This document shows, in pieces, positions 38,002 through 46,859 of a stretch of DNA of 64,000 nucleotides. The notes below the pieces were generated by a model. It saw nothing but the letters and a program-made list of their open reading frames with translations, searched no databases and had not been told where the DNA came from. Each line of letters starts with the position of its first letter. Position 1 is the first letter of the stretch. The position numbers and the translations under genes are program-made. The stretch comes from Vibrio metschnikovii CIP 69.14 (GTDB lineage Bacteria > Pseudomonadota > Gammaproteobacteria > Enterobacterales > Vibrionaceae): contig NZ_ACZO01000009.1 in the NCBI RefSeq assembly GCF_000176155.1, positions 1-64,000 on the forward strand. Direction: 5' to 3'.

Positions 38002-41000
38002 CTAGTTCACCTCTTGCTGAGAGCGATAGGTTTTGATGCGAGAGTGGATCCCTTCAAGTAAGGTTGTGGTCGATAAGCGTGATTTGAGTAACACAGCTTC
38101 AACTTGATCATGCTGATGCTGAGTGACTGGTTTGCCAGAAAGAATGACGATTTTTATTTCAGGTTGGAGTAGCTTTGCCTCAGAAAGTAGCTCCCAGCCA
38201 GAGCCGTCAGGAAGGTTAAGGTCTAATAATAGGACATCAAAAGACGCTTGTTGTAGCTTTAGACGAGCTTGTGCAAGGGTTGATGCAAGTTCAAAACGTG
38301 CTGAATCTCCCGCCATCTCACGAATGACTTCATGTAAGTCAGAATCATCTTCAACATGCAGCACGTGTGGCTGATAGGGCGATGTTAAGGAAAGCTGCTG
38401 TTGGACTAAATGAATCAGTTGCTGTTGATCAATGGGTTTAGAGAGCCACTCGATACCACCGCCATCACCATTAAGCGCTAAGCGTCCTTGCTCAATGGTG
38501 GCAGAGACAACCACAATCGGGATGGTGGCCGTGGTGGCCGTGGTGGTTTGCTGGCGAAGTTGACGGATGATCGCTAATCCGCTGATATCAGGAAGCATCA
38601 GATCTAAACTAATCAGATCGTAAGTTCGGCTGTGTATGGCTTGCAGTGCATCAGCGCCGTTGTAGCAGATATCAACCTGATACCCAGCATCGCTTAACAT
38701 GATGGCCAACAGTTTCGCCACATCAACATTATCTTCTACCACCAAAATACGTCCTGTTGGCGGATGGGTGTCGTCATTATTTGAATCAGATTTGAGCGTA
38801 CATAGTGGTGAAACTAAGGGCAATACAAAGAAAAATCGCGAGCCTTTACCCATCGTAGATTCAAAATCAATTTGTCCACCCATGCGCTCAATCAGCTCAC
38901 GTGAAATGGCTAGTCCAAGTCCTGTGCCTTCTTTTGCTCGAGTATCAGAGGAATCGGCTTGAGCAAAACGTTGGAAAATACGTTCACGAAACGCTTGGTT
39001 AATGCCCGGGCCTTGGTCAATAACGCTGACGATCGCTTTACCGTTATCGGTAGTGACCTCAACAATTACTTGACCATGATCGGATGAAAATTTAATCGCA
39101 TTGGATAATAAATTAGCCAACACTTGCAGCAAACGTTGACTATCGACATGAACCAAAACTGTGTTCGCGTCACAGATTAAGCGGATTGAGACATCGCGAC
39201 TGCTGCCATAGTGTTGGTTGGTTTCTATTGCTTGTTCGACCAATAGCGTTAACTCGTGCAAGCGCATGTCGAAATGCAGTTTACCGGCAGCAATTTTTTC
39301 AATATCGAGTAAATCATTAATCAAATGGGACAAACGTTGATTATTGCGATGGGCAGTCTTGAGTAGTTTTTGAGTTTTGTCCGGTAGTTCTTCAAAACGA
39401 CTACCGATAATCAAACCGAGCGCGCCAGAAATAGAGGTAAGGGGGGTTCTTAATTCATGGCTGACGGTTGAGATAAACTCACTTTTCATTTTATTCATAC
39501 GTTTGTATTCAGTGATATCTTCTGCGATACCAAGGTAGCCGGTTATTTCACCAGCCTCATTACGCATGGTGGTGACGATCAGCGATACCGGAATATGGCG
39601 GCCATTTTTGTGCACATAGGTCCACTCTCGTTTCTCGTGATTTTCTTGTTCTGCAATATCAACAAATACTCTAAAACCTTCAACAGGATAACCAAGGAGT
39701 GCAGTCAGTTCTACTGAACGTGCGGCGACTTCCTCTTCAAGGTGTAAGCTCGCCGGGGTCTGTTTGCCAATCATCTCGTGCTTGCTGTAACCAAGTAAAT
39801 GTTCCGCACCAGTATTAAACGCGGTGATAAGCCCATGCTTGTTGGTCGCAATAATTGAAATCTCGCTGGCCGCATCTAATACGGTCGCTAAAAAGCGCTC
39901 GGCTTGAGATAAGGCAATTTCTGCCGTTTTTCGTTGTTCCGCAAGGCGGTTCATCGCCCTCGCTAATGCGCAAACTTCAGGACCTCCTTGTTCTAGGAAG
40001 TTACCGTCAAAGCGGCCACTATCCGCCATTTGATCAATGCGTCGAGTCATTTTTTCAATCGGTTTGGTGATGCTGTGTGCCAAGCCGATCCCCGCTAATC
40101 CTATACAGCTTGTGGCGATGAGAGTGATTAATAATAAGCGATGAAAAGAGGTTTGTGCGGGAGCCATTGCCTCGGTGTAAGGGATGGCGCGTAACACGAC
40201 CCAGCCGAGTTCTTGTAGCGATCGATTGATCTGTAGATAGCGCTGTTGTTGATAATTAACTAAGGTGCCTGCTGGACTGAGAGATACAGCAGCATCAACC
40301 AAAGGATTGACGCCTTCTGCAGGCAAAGGCTCAGGCTTATCAAAGGGTTGTTGCATTGACACAAATAAGCGATGTGTCGGATCAATAATGATGGTGATTA
40401 AGTTAGCGGAATCATTAGTGGCTACCTGTTTATTGAGCAGCGGTGTTTTAGATAGATCTAAACTGCCGCCAAGGTAGCCTAAAATCTCTCCCTCGCTGGT
40501 GACCAAAGGATGTATATAGGAAATTAACGGCAGGCCAGTTCGACGACCTAGTATAGGTTCTGAGATGACGGGTTGCTGAGTCTGCTTGGCGCGTTGAAAG
40601 TGTGGTCTGTCGGCATAGTTGGTTCCAAGGCGACCAGGCACATAATCACTTTCGGCAATTAATGTTGCCTGGGCATCAAAAATGAGTATTCCATCAGGAA
40701 ACAGATGGCGAGCGACAGAGGGCTTTTGCAGTAAAGCTTGTAGTATCGATGGAGGGTATAATTGCCCTTCTTGGTTTAATACACGGCTCGCCAAGCCTTC
40801 TAATCCGAGTAAGCGTTGTTGTTGAGAGAGTTCAAGCTCTGACACTAGGCGATCTATTTTGGCACTCTCGCGCTCCATCACTAACGCTTGGTAATCATTG
40901 ATCATCAGTTTATAGACGGTTATCAGCAAGCCACAGACCAATACGGTACTGGTGATGATCACGAGGAGAATAATCCGCAGACTTAATGGCACTCGTAGCA

Positions 41001-41010
41001 TGCATTTCAT
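38002..41010 (-). CDS. Membrane hybrid sensor kinase (Cache-HAMP-PAS-HisKA-HATPase-REC-REC)
   Basis: A 1002-aa hybrid histidine kinase. The order is membrane helix (about 11-35), periplasmic dCache-like sensor (40-285) with a ligand-pocket-like stretch NYADRPHFQRA, second helix (291-311), HAMP (312-365), PAS (370-500), HisKA with His518 in STVSHELRTP, HATPase_c with NLLSNAIKFS, DQGPGI and GTGLGLA, then two receivers with phosphoacceptors near Asp803 (SLDLMLPD) and Asp930 (LLLDLNLPD). It has no Hpt domain, but one is encoded in the same operon. The start overlaps the upstream gene by ATGA; ATG at 41001 is an alternative. The ligand is unknown. Confidence 0.9.
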   Translation of the reverse strand: MKCMLRVPLSLRIILLVIITSTVLVCGLLITVYKLMINDYQALVMERESAKIDRLVSELELSQQQRLLGLEGLASRVLNQEGQLYPPSILQALLQKPSVARHLFPDGILIFDAQATLIAESDYVPGRLGTNYADRPHFQRAKQTQQPVISEPILGRRTGLPLISYIHPLVTSEGEILGYLGGSLDLSKTPLLNKQVATNDSANLITIIIDPTHRLFVSMQQPFDKPEPLPAEGVNPLVDAAVSLSPAGTLVNYQQQRYLQINRSLQELGWVVLRAIPYTEAMAPAQTSFHRLLLITLIATSCIGLAGIGLAHSITKPIEKMTRRIDQMADSGRFDGNFLEQGGPEVCALARAMNRLAEQRKTAEIALSQAERFLATVLDAASEISIIATNKHGLITAFNTGAEHLLGYSKHEMIGKQTPASLHLEEEVAARSVELTALLGYPVEGFRVFVDIAEQENHEKREWTYVHKNGRHIPVSLIVTTMRNEAGEITGYLGIAEDITEYKRMNKMKSEFISTVSHELRTPLTSISGALGLIIGSRFEELPDKTQKLLKTAHRNNQRLSHLINDLLDIEKIAAGKLHFDMRLHELTLLVEQAIETNQHYGSSRDVSIRLICDANTVLVHVDSQRLLQVLANLLSNAIKFSSDHGQVIVEVTTDNGKAIVSVIDQGPGINQAFRERIFQRFAQADSSDTRAKEGTGLGLAISRELIERMGGQIDFESTMGKGSRFFFVLPLVSPLCTLKSDSNNDDTHPPTGRILVVEDNVDVAKLLAIMLSDAGYQVDICYNGADALQAIHSRTYDLISLDLMLPDISGLAIIRQLRQQTTTATTATIPIVVVSATIEQGRLALNGDGGGIEWLSKPIDQQQLIHLVQQQLSLTSPYQPHVLHVEDDSDLHEVIREMAGDSARFELASTLAQARLKLQQASFDVLLLDLNLPDGSGWELLSEAKLLQPEIKIVILSGKPVTQHQHDQVEAVLLKSRLSTTTLLEGIHSRIKTYRSQQEVN

Positions 41011-42935
41011 CCTATCGGCAATTGAATAATAAACTCGGCACCGCGGCCGTTAGGTTGTCGGTACATGACACTGCCTCCGAGTTGTTGACAGATTTCCTGA
41101 GTAATCGCGAGCCCAAGCCCGGTTCCAGGTAGTTTGCGGGTGTCGCTACTGTCAGCTTGAGAAAAACGTTGAAATAGTCGGTCTTCAAATTCAGGCGCGA
41201 CACCTTGACCACGATCGCGTACCAGAATGTGGATATTGGTATCCTGTTGTTGCACCTTGATGGTTATCGCTTCGCCTTGTGGAGAAAATTTAATGGCATT
41301 TGAGAGTAGGTTACTCAATGCTTGAATCAAACGCTGCCCATCAACGTTGACTTGTACGGCGGGCCAGCTTCCAGAGCATTGCAATACAACATTATGCTGC
41401 TGAGCATAACTGCTTAAGGAATCGATGGTTTCATCCAGTAAAGGACCAAGAGGTTGTTTTAAAAAGGTCATCGGCATTTTGCCTGCAACCAATTTTTCCA
41501 TATCGAGCAAATCATTAATTAATGTCGTTAAGCGTTGAGCATTACGCTCAGCAGTGACTAATAGGGCTTGTGCTTTATCAGAAATGGATCCAACCGCTCC
41601 TCCGGCAAGTAAATTGAGTGAACCTTTGATTGATGTTAGCGGCGTTCGAAGTTCGTGGCTGATCGTTGAGATAAATTGGTCTTTCATTTTATCAAGCTTA
41701 CGGCGCTCGGTAATATCTTCAATTAATGACCAAATCACGGTGCGACCATCTTGTTCTTTGCTTAACATGCCTTGTAAGCGAACGGGATAGCGACTGCCAT
41801 CTTTACGAATGTATTCTTTTTCAAACGGACCGTAGCGTCCTGTGGTGTTCAAGTTGGCGAGTGCTTGCTCTTCGAGAGATTGATATTCTTGAGGCGTAAT
41901 ATCCCAATAGCTAAGGGCGATAAACTCTTCGCGAGTATAGTCTGTAGGGGCAATTAGTGCGTTATTCAGATCCAGAAACTGGCCCGTTTCGAAATCGTTA
42001 AGTGCGATACCAATCGGTGAGAAATCGAATAAACTGCGTAATCTCGCCTCATTTCTTTCGGTGGTTTGGCGCGCTTGTTCTTGCTCGTGGATATCGTGTA
42101 AATAGCCGTGCCATAATACACTGCCATCGCTTAATCTTTCTGGCTTGGCTTGCCCAGCAAACCAGCGGTAATCTTGACCTTGGTAGCGGACTCGATAAGT
42201 CGCTTGCCAATATTCTAAAGTATTCGCGGAATGCTCAATAGAGTCACTGATCGCTTGCAAATCGTCAGGATGGATTCGTTCAAAAGCTGGGCTAGCATCT
42301 TGCGCGGCTTGTTCAGGTGTAATGCCATAGAGATCGAGAATTTGTGGTGAGCTAAAAGGGAAGGTAATTTTACCACTAGCAAAGCGTTGAAATTGATAGA
42401 CGACGCCAGGAAGTTGGGCGGTTAACTTACCAAGTCGCTCATTACTGAGCTCCTCGGCTTGAATTAATGCTTCAACGGTGGCGGCCAAATCTTTGAGCAT
42501 CGAACGCTGCTTGCTTGAAAATGATTGCGGCTGGCTATCAATTAAACAGAGTGTGCCAATCCGATAACCTTTGGTTGAGTGTAATGGAGCACCAGCATAA
42601 AAACGAATATCAGGAGCGCCCATGACCAAGGGATTATCGCAAAATCGTTGATCCACCAGTGCATTTTCAATCACAAATATCTCACTATTTAAAATAGCGT
42701 GGCCACAAAATGAAATCTCTCTTGGGGTTTGCTGTGCATCAAGCCCTTGACGAGATTTAAACCATTGACGATCTCGGTCAACCAGAGAGATGAGTGCGAT
42801 CGGGACAGAAAAAATCTGCTGCGCGAGACGCGTAATACGATCAAAGCGAGCTTCGGAGCCACTGTTGAGTAAGCCGGTTTTATCCAGTGTTTTCTGACGT
42901 TCGCTTTCTTCCTCAGGAAGGGGTGGTACTTGCAT
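41007..42935 (-). CDS. Cytosolic sensor kinase (GAF-PAS-PAS-HisKA-HATPase)
   Basis: A 642-aa histidine kinase without membrane helices. A GAF domain spans about 28-160, with SLVDRDRQWFKSRQGLD and SFCGHAI. PAS domains lie at about 170-285 and 295-412; the second has FSPIGIALND. HisKA has His427 in STISHELRTPLTSIKGS. HATPase_c has NLLSNAIKFS, DRGQGV and GTGLGLAI. The catalytic half closely resembles the neighbouring membrane kinase, suggesting duplication. It has no receiver of its own, so it presumably signals to a receiver in this operon. Confidence 0.88.
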   Translation of the reverse strand: MQVPPLPEEESERQKTLDKTGLLNSGSEARFDRITRLAQQIFSVPIALISLVDRDRQWFKSRQGLDAQQTPREISFCGHAILNSEIFVIENALVDQRFCDNPLVMGAPDIRFYAGAPLHSTKGYRIGTLCLIDSQPQSFSSKQRSMLKDLAATVEALIQAEELSNERLGKLTAQLPGVVYQFQRFASGKITFPFSSPQILDLYGITPEQAAQDASPAFERIHPDDLQAISDSIEHSANTLEYWQATYRVRYQGQDYRWFAGQAKPERLSDGSVLWHGYLHDIHEQEQARQTTERNEARLRSLFDFSPIGIALNDFETGQFLDLNNALIAPTDYTREEFIALSYWDITPQEYQSLEEQALANLNTTGRYGPFEKEYIRKDGSRYPVRLQGMLSKEQDGRTVIWSLIEDITERRKLDKMKDQFISTISHELRTPLTSIKGSLNLLAGGAVGSISDKAQALLVTAERNAQRLTTLINDLLDMEKLVAGKMPMTFLKQPLGPLLDETIDSLSSYAQQHNVVLQCSGSWPAVQVNVDGQRLIQALSNLLSNAIKFSPQGEAITIKVQQQDTNIHILVRDRGQGVAPEFEDRLFQRFSQADSSDTRKLPGTGLGLAITQEICQQLGGSVMYRQPNGRGAEFIIQLPIG

Positions 42936-42944
42936 TAGTCATCC

Positions 42945-44615
42945 TTAATCATTCGAGCTCGTATCTGGCGTTGCTAAGCAAACTCGATTTCGTCCCCGGT
43001 TTTTGGCCAGATATAACGCTTGATCGGCACGGTTGAGCAGCGTTTCGGCGTCATCGTTAGGAAATTGCTGACTATCGACAATACCTGCTGATATTGTGCA
43101 GGAAAATTGTTGCTGGCCACCGCTAAATTGAATCGCTGAAAAATCCTGTCTTAAGCCATTCACCATTTTTTCTGCCTGCTGAAGATCACAATGGAGAAGA
43201 ATCAGCATAAACTCCTCACCTCCGTAGCGACCGAGCTTATCTGTACGGCGAAAGCGTTGTTTTAATAAAGTTCCCGTCGTGGCAATAACCACATCACCGA
43301 CCGAATGGCCATAGGTATCGTTAACCCGTTTAAAGTGGTCAATATCGAGCATAACCACACAATAACCTTGCGCTTGCCTTTGAGATATAAGCCACTGATT
43401 ATGTAGCGCTTCTTTAATGCTGGCGTGCTTTAATAGCTGAGTTAATCCATCTTGAGTTTGTGCTTGTTCTCGTTCACGGAGTTGCTGTACTCGAGCTCGA
43501 CACAGTTTGATCAGCAGGGTGATATCGATAGGTTTAGTTAATAATCCATCGGCACCAGTGATTAACGGATCGGCTTGTAGATGGGTTGTTGAATGAGGGG
43601 CAAGATAAATAATCGGCAATTGACGCCAGCGGTCGGTCTGTCTTAATAAAGTGGCTATTTCTACTCCCGAGACATCAGGAAACCCAAGACTGATCAACAC
43701 GATTTCAGGATTAAATTCACTCATTGCTTCAAACAAGGTTTCTGGTCGCTCGAGTACCATCACTTCCATTCCCGCTTCGCCTAATGCGGTTTGGTAATCT
43801 TGTGCTAGGCCTTGGTTGTCTTCAATCAGTAGAACGCGTTCAGGAGCGGTTTGCTCGGTGTTAGTCAGTTCAATAATATAAGAAGAAAGTTTAATGATAT
43901 CTAATGGTTTAATAAAATAGGCTTGTCCACCACTACGTAGCGCTCGCAAACGAGCGGTAAAGGTTTCTTCGACGCCCATAAATAGTCGTGGACAGGAAAA
44001 GGCGTTGAGATATTGCTGCCAAAAAGCGACCGGATCGGACTTGAGCGCTTCTGTTTGTCCTGCGTTATGATCAATCAAAAGTAAATCTGGCGACTCAGAA
44101 GTGTGATGCTCAAGTTCATCAGCATCTTTTAAGTGCTTAACACGAAAGCCAAAGCTTTCTAGTTGCTGCATGGTGTATTCGGCGAGGATGATATCGCGTT
44201 CAATTAACCACACCTTTGGTTTTTCGATGAGCGTCTCAGCGTTAGGTGTCGAAAAACTCACCGCGGTTTTGGGTTCTGTATCTGAATCAACGATGAGCGC
44301 TAGTTGTTTGACCCATTCGAGAACAGCTAAGGGCTGTCGGTCGGTATGTTTTTTTGCCAGCTCTTGTTGGACTTGTTGCTCAAATAATCGCGCTTGTCGA
44401 CCCAGTTGATTAAAACCAAAGGTGCCTGCCGAGCCAGCTAGGGTATGTAGCGTTGAATGCAACTGTTCAAGATAGGCCGTATCATTAGGCTTACTGGTTA
44501 TCTGTTTGGCGAGAAATCGAAGCTGTTCCAGTTCGGAATCGAGGCGTTTTGAATAGGCAAGCTTTAAGGCTTCTAAGCGAGTAGTTAGCGAGCTCGGCGG
44601 TGATGAGTTACTCAT
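42945..44615 (-). CDS. Hpt-REC-pseudoREC-GGDEF diguanylate cyclase
   Basis: A 556-aa fusion. The N-terminal Hpt-like helical bundle (about 10-110) has His57 in LHTLAGSAGTFGF. A first receiver-like domain (133-250) retains Asp182 and the Lys in FIKPLD but has an altered acidic pocket. The second receiver (259-380) has ED265-266 and TKP but Ser309 where the phosphoacceptor Asp should be. The GGDEF domain (385-550) is intact, with GGEEF at 465-469, an RxxD product-inhibition site at 456-459, and LDIDHFKRVND. It probably makes c-di-GMP and may pass phosphate through Hpt. It overlaps the upstream receiver gene by 8 bp. Confidence 0.88.
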   Translation of the reverse strand: MSNSSPPSSLTTRLEALKLAYSKRLDSELEQLRFLAKQITSKPNDTAYLEQLHSTLHTLAGSAGTFGFNQLGRQARLFEQQVQQELAKKHTDRQPLAVLEWVKQLALIVDSDTEPKTAVSFSTPNAETLIEKPKVWLIERDIILAEYTMQQLESFGFRVKHLKDADELEHHTSESPDLLLIDHNAGQTEALKSDPVAFWQQYLNAFSCPRLFMGVEETFTARLRALRSGGQAYFIKPLDIIKLSSYIIELTNTEQTAPERVLLIEDNQGLAQDYQTALGEAGMEVMVLERPETLFEAMSEFNPEIVLISLGFPDVSGVEIATLLRQTDRWRQLPIIYLAPHSTTHLQADPLITGADGLLTKPIDITLLIKLCRARVQQLREREQAQTQDGLTQLLKHASIKEALHNQWLISQRQAQGYCVVMLDIDHFKRVNDTYGHSVGDVVIATTGTLLKQRFRRTDKLGRYGGEEFMLILLHCDLQQAEKMVNGLRQDFSAIQFSGGQQQFSCTISAGIVDSQQFPNDDAETLLNRADQALYLAKNRGRNRVCLATPDTSSND

Positions 44616-44997
44616 TAAATAATGCCCAAATTTTGATGATATCGTCAGCCAGTGTCATTGGATCGAAAGGTTTAGAAATGACCTCTATCGCGCCAAGCTG
44701 TTTATAACGTTCAATTTCCTCAGGGTGGACTTTCGCGGTCATAAATACAATAGCAATGGATTGATTGACATCTCCCTGCTGGATCAGCCTCTGTAGTGTT
44801 TCTGGCCCATCCATATCGGGCATCATGACATCTAATAGCAGCATTTGTGGGGCAAAGTCGTTAATGTCCCGTAAAGCTTGTGCGCCTGAATCACAAGCTT
44901 TTACCGTCAGGCCTCCAACATCGACTAGCGCAATGGTGGCAATTTCGCGGATATCTGGATCGTCTTCGACATACAAAATGCGTTCAAGTTTTTGCAA
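44608..44997 (-). CDS. Single-domain response regulator (lone REC)
   Basis: A 129-aa receiver with no output domain. The acidic pocket is in YVEDDPD, the phosphoacceptor is Asp56 in LLLDVMMPDMDG, the Thr switch is in IVFMTAKV and the Lys in ISKPFD. The start is chosen as TTG at 44997 because AGGAGG lies 6 bases before it; a GTG at 45012 would place that AGGAGG inside the coding sequence. It is the first gene of the four-gene operon and probably acts by protein contact, as CheY or a phosphate shuttle does. Confidence 0.85.
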   Translation of the reverse strand: MQKLERILYVEDDPDIREIATIALVDVGGLTVKACDSGAQALRDINDFAPQMLLLDVMMPDMDGPETLQRLIQQGDVNQSIAIVFMTAKVHPEEIERYKQLGAIEVISKPFDPMTLADDIIKIWALFNE

Positions 44998-45340
44998 AAA
45001 GAGCCTCCTCACGGTTTAGCTTATGCTTTGATTGCATCCGCTTCTTTTTACTGGTTTAGATGAGTCGATAAAATAGCTTTTTCATATTTTCCGAGCTAAT
45101 GATCTTTGCGTGTTTATTATCATCATGACTTTGTTGGGTTTTGGCTACAGAGTGTATTGTTTTACGTGTAATATAATTATCCTAGACGTCTATGTCGCTG
45201 GTTGCCAATCTCAAGAAAAGATTTGTCGGTTTTCTTGAGTGATTGACGTCACGTTGCTGTATTAAGGCCGTTCGTCAACAGATATAGGCGAGAAGTTCAT
45301 CACGCTAGCGGCGTCATTTTTTATATCAGTTAATCGAGTA
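44998..45340. other. Intergenic control region between the REC operon and mioC
   Basis: This divergent gap should hold promoters for the minus-strand signalling operon and for mioC. I see an inverted repeat with 10-bp arms, CTCAAGAAAA (45210-45219) and TTTTCTTGAG (45230-45239), around a 10-nt loop and without a T-run. It is a possible regulator site or leader structure. No promoter stands out, and I see no small gene. Confidence 0.5.
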
Positions 45341-45787
45341 ATGCACATGATTCATATTATTACCGGAAGTACCTTGGGTGGGGCTGAGTACGTAGGCGAT
45401 CACATTAGCGATGTACTGCAGCAAGCGGGGCTTGATACTCAGATTCATAACCAGCCCGTATTGGCGGATATTCCAGCGCAAGGCACATGGCTTATTGTAA
45501 CCTCAACTCATGGTGCTGGGGATTATCCTGATAATATTCAGCCTTTTATTAATGATCTTCAGCAAACGCCCCCTAATACTCAGCAGTTGTCTTACGCGGT
45601 GGTTGCGATTGGTGATTCAAGCTATGACACCTTTTGTGCGGCGGGAAAACACGCTGATGATTTATTGGAAGACATTGGCGCAACACCGATTGCAGATTGC
45701 TTAACGATTGATATTCAGCACCATCCTGTGCCTGAAGATGCGGTTGAGGAATGGTTAAGTGAATTCATTCAGCGTGTGGCGAAGTAA
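45341..45787 (+). CDS. mioC: MioC, flavodoxin-like protein
   Basis: A 148-aa FMN-binding flavodoxin-like protein. The phosphate loop is [15 protein letters not shown], with flavin loops [12 protein letters not shown] and [14 protein letters not shown]. Family members support biotin synthase electron transfer in vitro. An alternative start at 45347 has GAG at better spacing. In E. coli and V. cholerae, mioC lies beside oriC; here it is about 20 kb away and beyond mnmE. Confidence 0.93.
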   Translation: MHMIHIITGSTLGGAEYVGDHISDVLQQAGLDTQIHNQPVLADIPAQGTWLIVTSTHGAGDYPDNIQPFINDLQQTPPNTQQLSYAVVAIGDSSYDTFCAAGKHADDLLEDIGATPIADCLTIDIQHHPVPEDAVEEWLSEFIQRVAK

Positions 45788-45806
45788 CCTGAACGTGTAA
45801 AGTAAG

Positions 45807-46379
45807 TTAGTCGGCGGATTGAACGTGCGCGCATTTACGATTCGCGCATAAGTGTTTAGTGCCGCTGGCAAATTTTTTCTCTACCAGTAACGGAAAGCCA
45901 CAAGCTTGGCATTGCCCTATTACCGGCGGCTGATTGACGGCGAACTTACATTTTGGGAAAGCATCACAAGCATAAAAGGTTTTTCCAAACCGCGATTGAC
46001 GTTCAATCAGATGGCCTTGGCGACATTCTGGACAAACCAAGTGACTAGTATGGTCTTCTTTTGGTGTGTTGGCGGTTGGTGACTCGATATGGTGACAGAT
46101 TGGATAATTGCTGCAACCGATGAACATGCCGTAGCGTCCTTGGCGTAGCACCAGTTCATGTTGACACTCTGGGCAAGCGACACCGAGTGGTTTGACAATA
46201 TGTCCATCGTTGTGATGCAAGGGTTTGATATAGTCACAGTGGGGGTAGTGCTCACAGCCTAAGAATGGGCCAAGTTTAGCGCGGCGAAGCCGTAAGGCTC
46301 CACCACACTTGGGGCATGGCTGATGGTTAAGGGCTTGTTCGTGAGCCGAAAATAACGATGGATCGATCGAATTGCTCAT
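45807..46379 (-). CDS. yrdD: YrdD-like topoisomerase-type zinc-finger protein
   Basis: A 190-aa protein made of four tandem topoisomerase I C-terminal-type zinc fingers. The Cys pairs start at CPKCGG, CPECQH, CPECRQ and CQACGF, each closed about 20 residues later by C-x(4-6)-C. E. coli YrdD, as I recall, has three. It probably binds single-stranded nucleic acid, but its role is not established. It lies 6 bp after smg in a dprA-smg-yrdD run like the E. coli order. Confidence 0.88.
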   Translation of the reverse strand: MSNSIDPSLFSAHEQALNHQPCPKCGGALRLRRAKLGPFLGCEHYPHCDYIKPLHHNDGHIVKPLGVACPECQHELVLRQGRYGMFIGCSNYPICHHIESPTANTPKEDHTSHLVCPECRQGHLIERQSRFGKTFYACDAFPKCKFAVNQPPVIGQCQACGFPLLVEKKFASGTKHLCANRKCAHVQSAD

Positions 46380-46385
46380 AGTGGC

Positions 46386-46859
46386 TTAATGTAAAATACC
46401 TTGTTCTTTGCTGTACAGTAGCTCTTCCATCAAGGTATAGGCATTTTCATTGCCGGGAACATTAAACAGCACCATTAAGATGATCCATTTTAGGTCATCA
46501 AGTTCGAATTCGTTGGTTTCTAAGCCCATGACTCGATCAATAACCATTTCTCTGGTATCAGAGGTTAATACTTTTATTTGCTCTAAAAACAGTAAGAATC
46601 CACGTGCTTCGATGTCCAAACGTTCCATTTCTTGGGTGGTAAACATTCGCATCGACGTGGTTGCGCTGGTGGCGATGGCAGAGTGAGCATCCGTTTGTTG
46701 CAACGCTGCCAGCTCTTCGAGCCAATGTAGTGCTTTGTAAATATCTGGTTGATGAAAGCCTGCTCTTAACAATTCATCTTCGAGCTCGTCTTGATCCACC
46801 TGCAATTCAGCATCGCTATGGATATACGTCTCAAATAGATACATCAAAATATCCATCAT
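46386..46859 (-). CDS. smg: Smg family protein
   Basis: A 157-aa protein of the Smg/DUF494 family, the same length as E. coli Smg, starting [20 protein letters not shown]. It is mostly helical, with the conserved [25 protein letters not shown] and [14 protein letters not shown]. The function is unknown. Three consecutive ATG codons overlap the dprA stop; the middle one matches the family. Confidence 0.9.
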   Translation of the reverse strand: MMDILMYLFETYIHSDAELQVDQDELEDELLRAGFHQPDIYKALHWLEELAALQQTDAHSAIATSATTSMRMFTTQEMERLDIEARGFLLFLEQIKVLTSDTREMVIDRVMGLETNEFELDDLKWIILMVLFNVPGNENAYTLMEELLYSKEQGILH

